A DNA stretch of 63,163 nucleotides, from positions 76,534 through 139,696 of the forward strand of contig NZ_RBZO01000007.1 in NCBI RefSeq assembly GCF_003628445.1, given 5' to 3'. Shown here piece by piece: positions 63,053 through 63,163 of this stretch (position 1 is its first letter; each line of letters opens with the position of its first letter). The notes beneath the pieces were generated by a model. That model was not told the DNA's origin and made no database searches. It saw only the letters and a program-made list of their open reading frames with translations. Made by a program: the position numbers and the translations under genes. Origin of the DNA: Oceanobacillus bengalensis. GTDB lineage: Bacteria; Bacillota; Bacilli; Bacillales; Amphibacillaceae.

Positions 63053-63163
63053 TGACCTGACCCCCATAAGTTAGAGTGAAAATAATTTATGGGGGTTAGG
63101 TTTATGGCAAAGTACAGTGAAGCGTTTAAGCTAAAGGTCGCAGAAGAATATCTTGATGGGAAA
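63053..63163 (+). mobile_element. Left end of an IS3-family insertion sequence
   Basis: TGACCTGACCCCCATAAG at 63053-63070 looks like an IS3-family terminal repeat; a related inner copy (TTATGGGGGTTAGG, 63087-63100) gives an inverted pair just before the transposase ORF. The element continues past the window, so its right end and target duplication are not visible. Confidence 0.75.
63104..63163 (+). CDS. IS3-family transposase OrfA, N-terminal part
   Basis: Twenty codons are visible, beginning MAKYSEAFKLKVAEEYLDGK, the typical start of the helix-turn-helix OrfA of IS3-family elements (K-x-V-x-E-Y-L-x-G-K). GGGGGTTAGG precedes the ATG. Truncated by the window end, so frameshifting to OrfB cannot be checked. 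Confidence 0.85.
   Translation, partial: MAKYSEAFKLKVAEEYLDGK

Overview
The window is a low-GC Firmicute chromosome segment. Gene content suggests a halotolerant Bacillaceae species of the Oceanobacillus/Virgibacillus kind: strong Shine-Dalgarno sites, Fur boxes of Bacillus form, T-box leaders, an ectoine-type (ehu) uptake operon, a YclNOPQ-like siderophore system and many Bacillus-family single genes. The genus is inference only. I saw no rRNA, tRNA, CRISPR array or prophage.

Layout. 29-7080 (minus): complete trpEGDCFBA operon behind two tandem T-boxes, both with UGG (Trp) specifiers. 7151-17900: single genes (Fur-box nitroreductase, DUF2269 membrane protein, VanY-type lipoprotein, serine hydrolase, PepT, Ohr, sulfurtransferase, a chemoreceptor, GNAT proteins). 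18082-20039: an ABC-F ribosome-protection-type gene behind a 38-codon leader ORF, a long-range stem and an intrinsic terminator, i.e. a candidate ribosome-sensing attenuator. 20103-25072: aldo/keto reductase, RsgA paralogue, HD hydrolase, type 2 IPP isomerase, DsbA/FrnE-like protein. 25200-29380: iron siderophore importer with two Fur-controlled promoters. 29522-32021: small hypothetical and secreted proteins. 32071-38993 (minus): hisZGDB-HAFI, split between hisB and hisH by a structured repeat; hisJ is divergent. 40105-42343: DUF454, DUF915 hydrolase, murB. 42389-42644: 51-bp tandem repeat. 42787-45966 (minus): ehuBCDA, whose ehuC appears to start at an AUU codon. 46341-50751: YtzI-like small protein (also without a canonical start), oxidoreductase, DUF456, two more structured repeats, pdxK-pncA and a GNAT gene. 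50831-52506: T-box-controlled archaeal-type ProRS. 52704-53490: Fur-box flavin reductase-like gene. 53958-57421: three 20-bp-phased iterons before an M20 amidohydrolase and a polar amino acid ABC importer. 57469-59016: glutathione peroxidase and TrhO. 59317-60010: decayed transporter gene with a cre-like site. 60109-62958: odhA, followed at once by the left end of an IS3-family element where odhB would be expected.

Together: amino-acid biosynthesis (Trp, His) and charging (ProRS) under tRNA or unknown sensing, iron acquisition under Fur, and compatible-solute or amino-acid import. The least conventional signals are (1) an intergenic repeat family (34904-35170, 48290-48436, 48562-48668) whose copies keep the same hairpins through compensatory changes, (2) the ABC-F leader attenuator, and (3) two genes within 1.6 kb that seem to lack ATG/GTG/TTG starts although they have strong ribosome binding sites.
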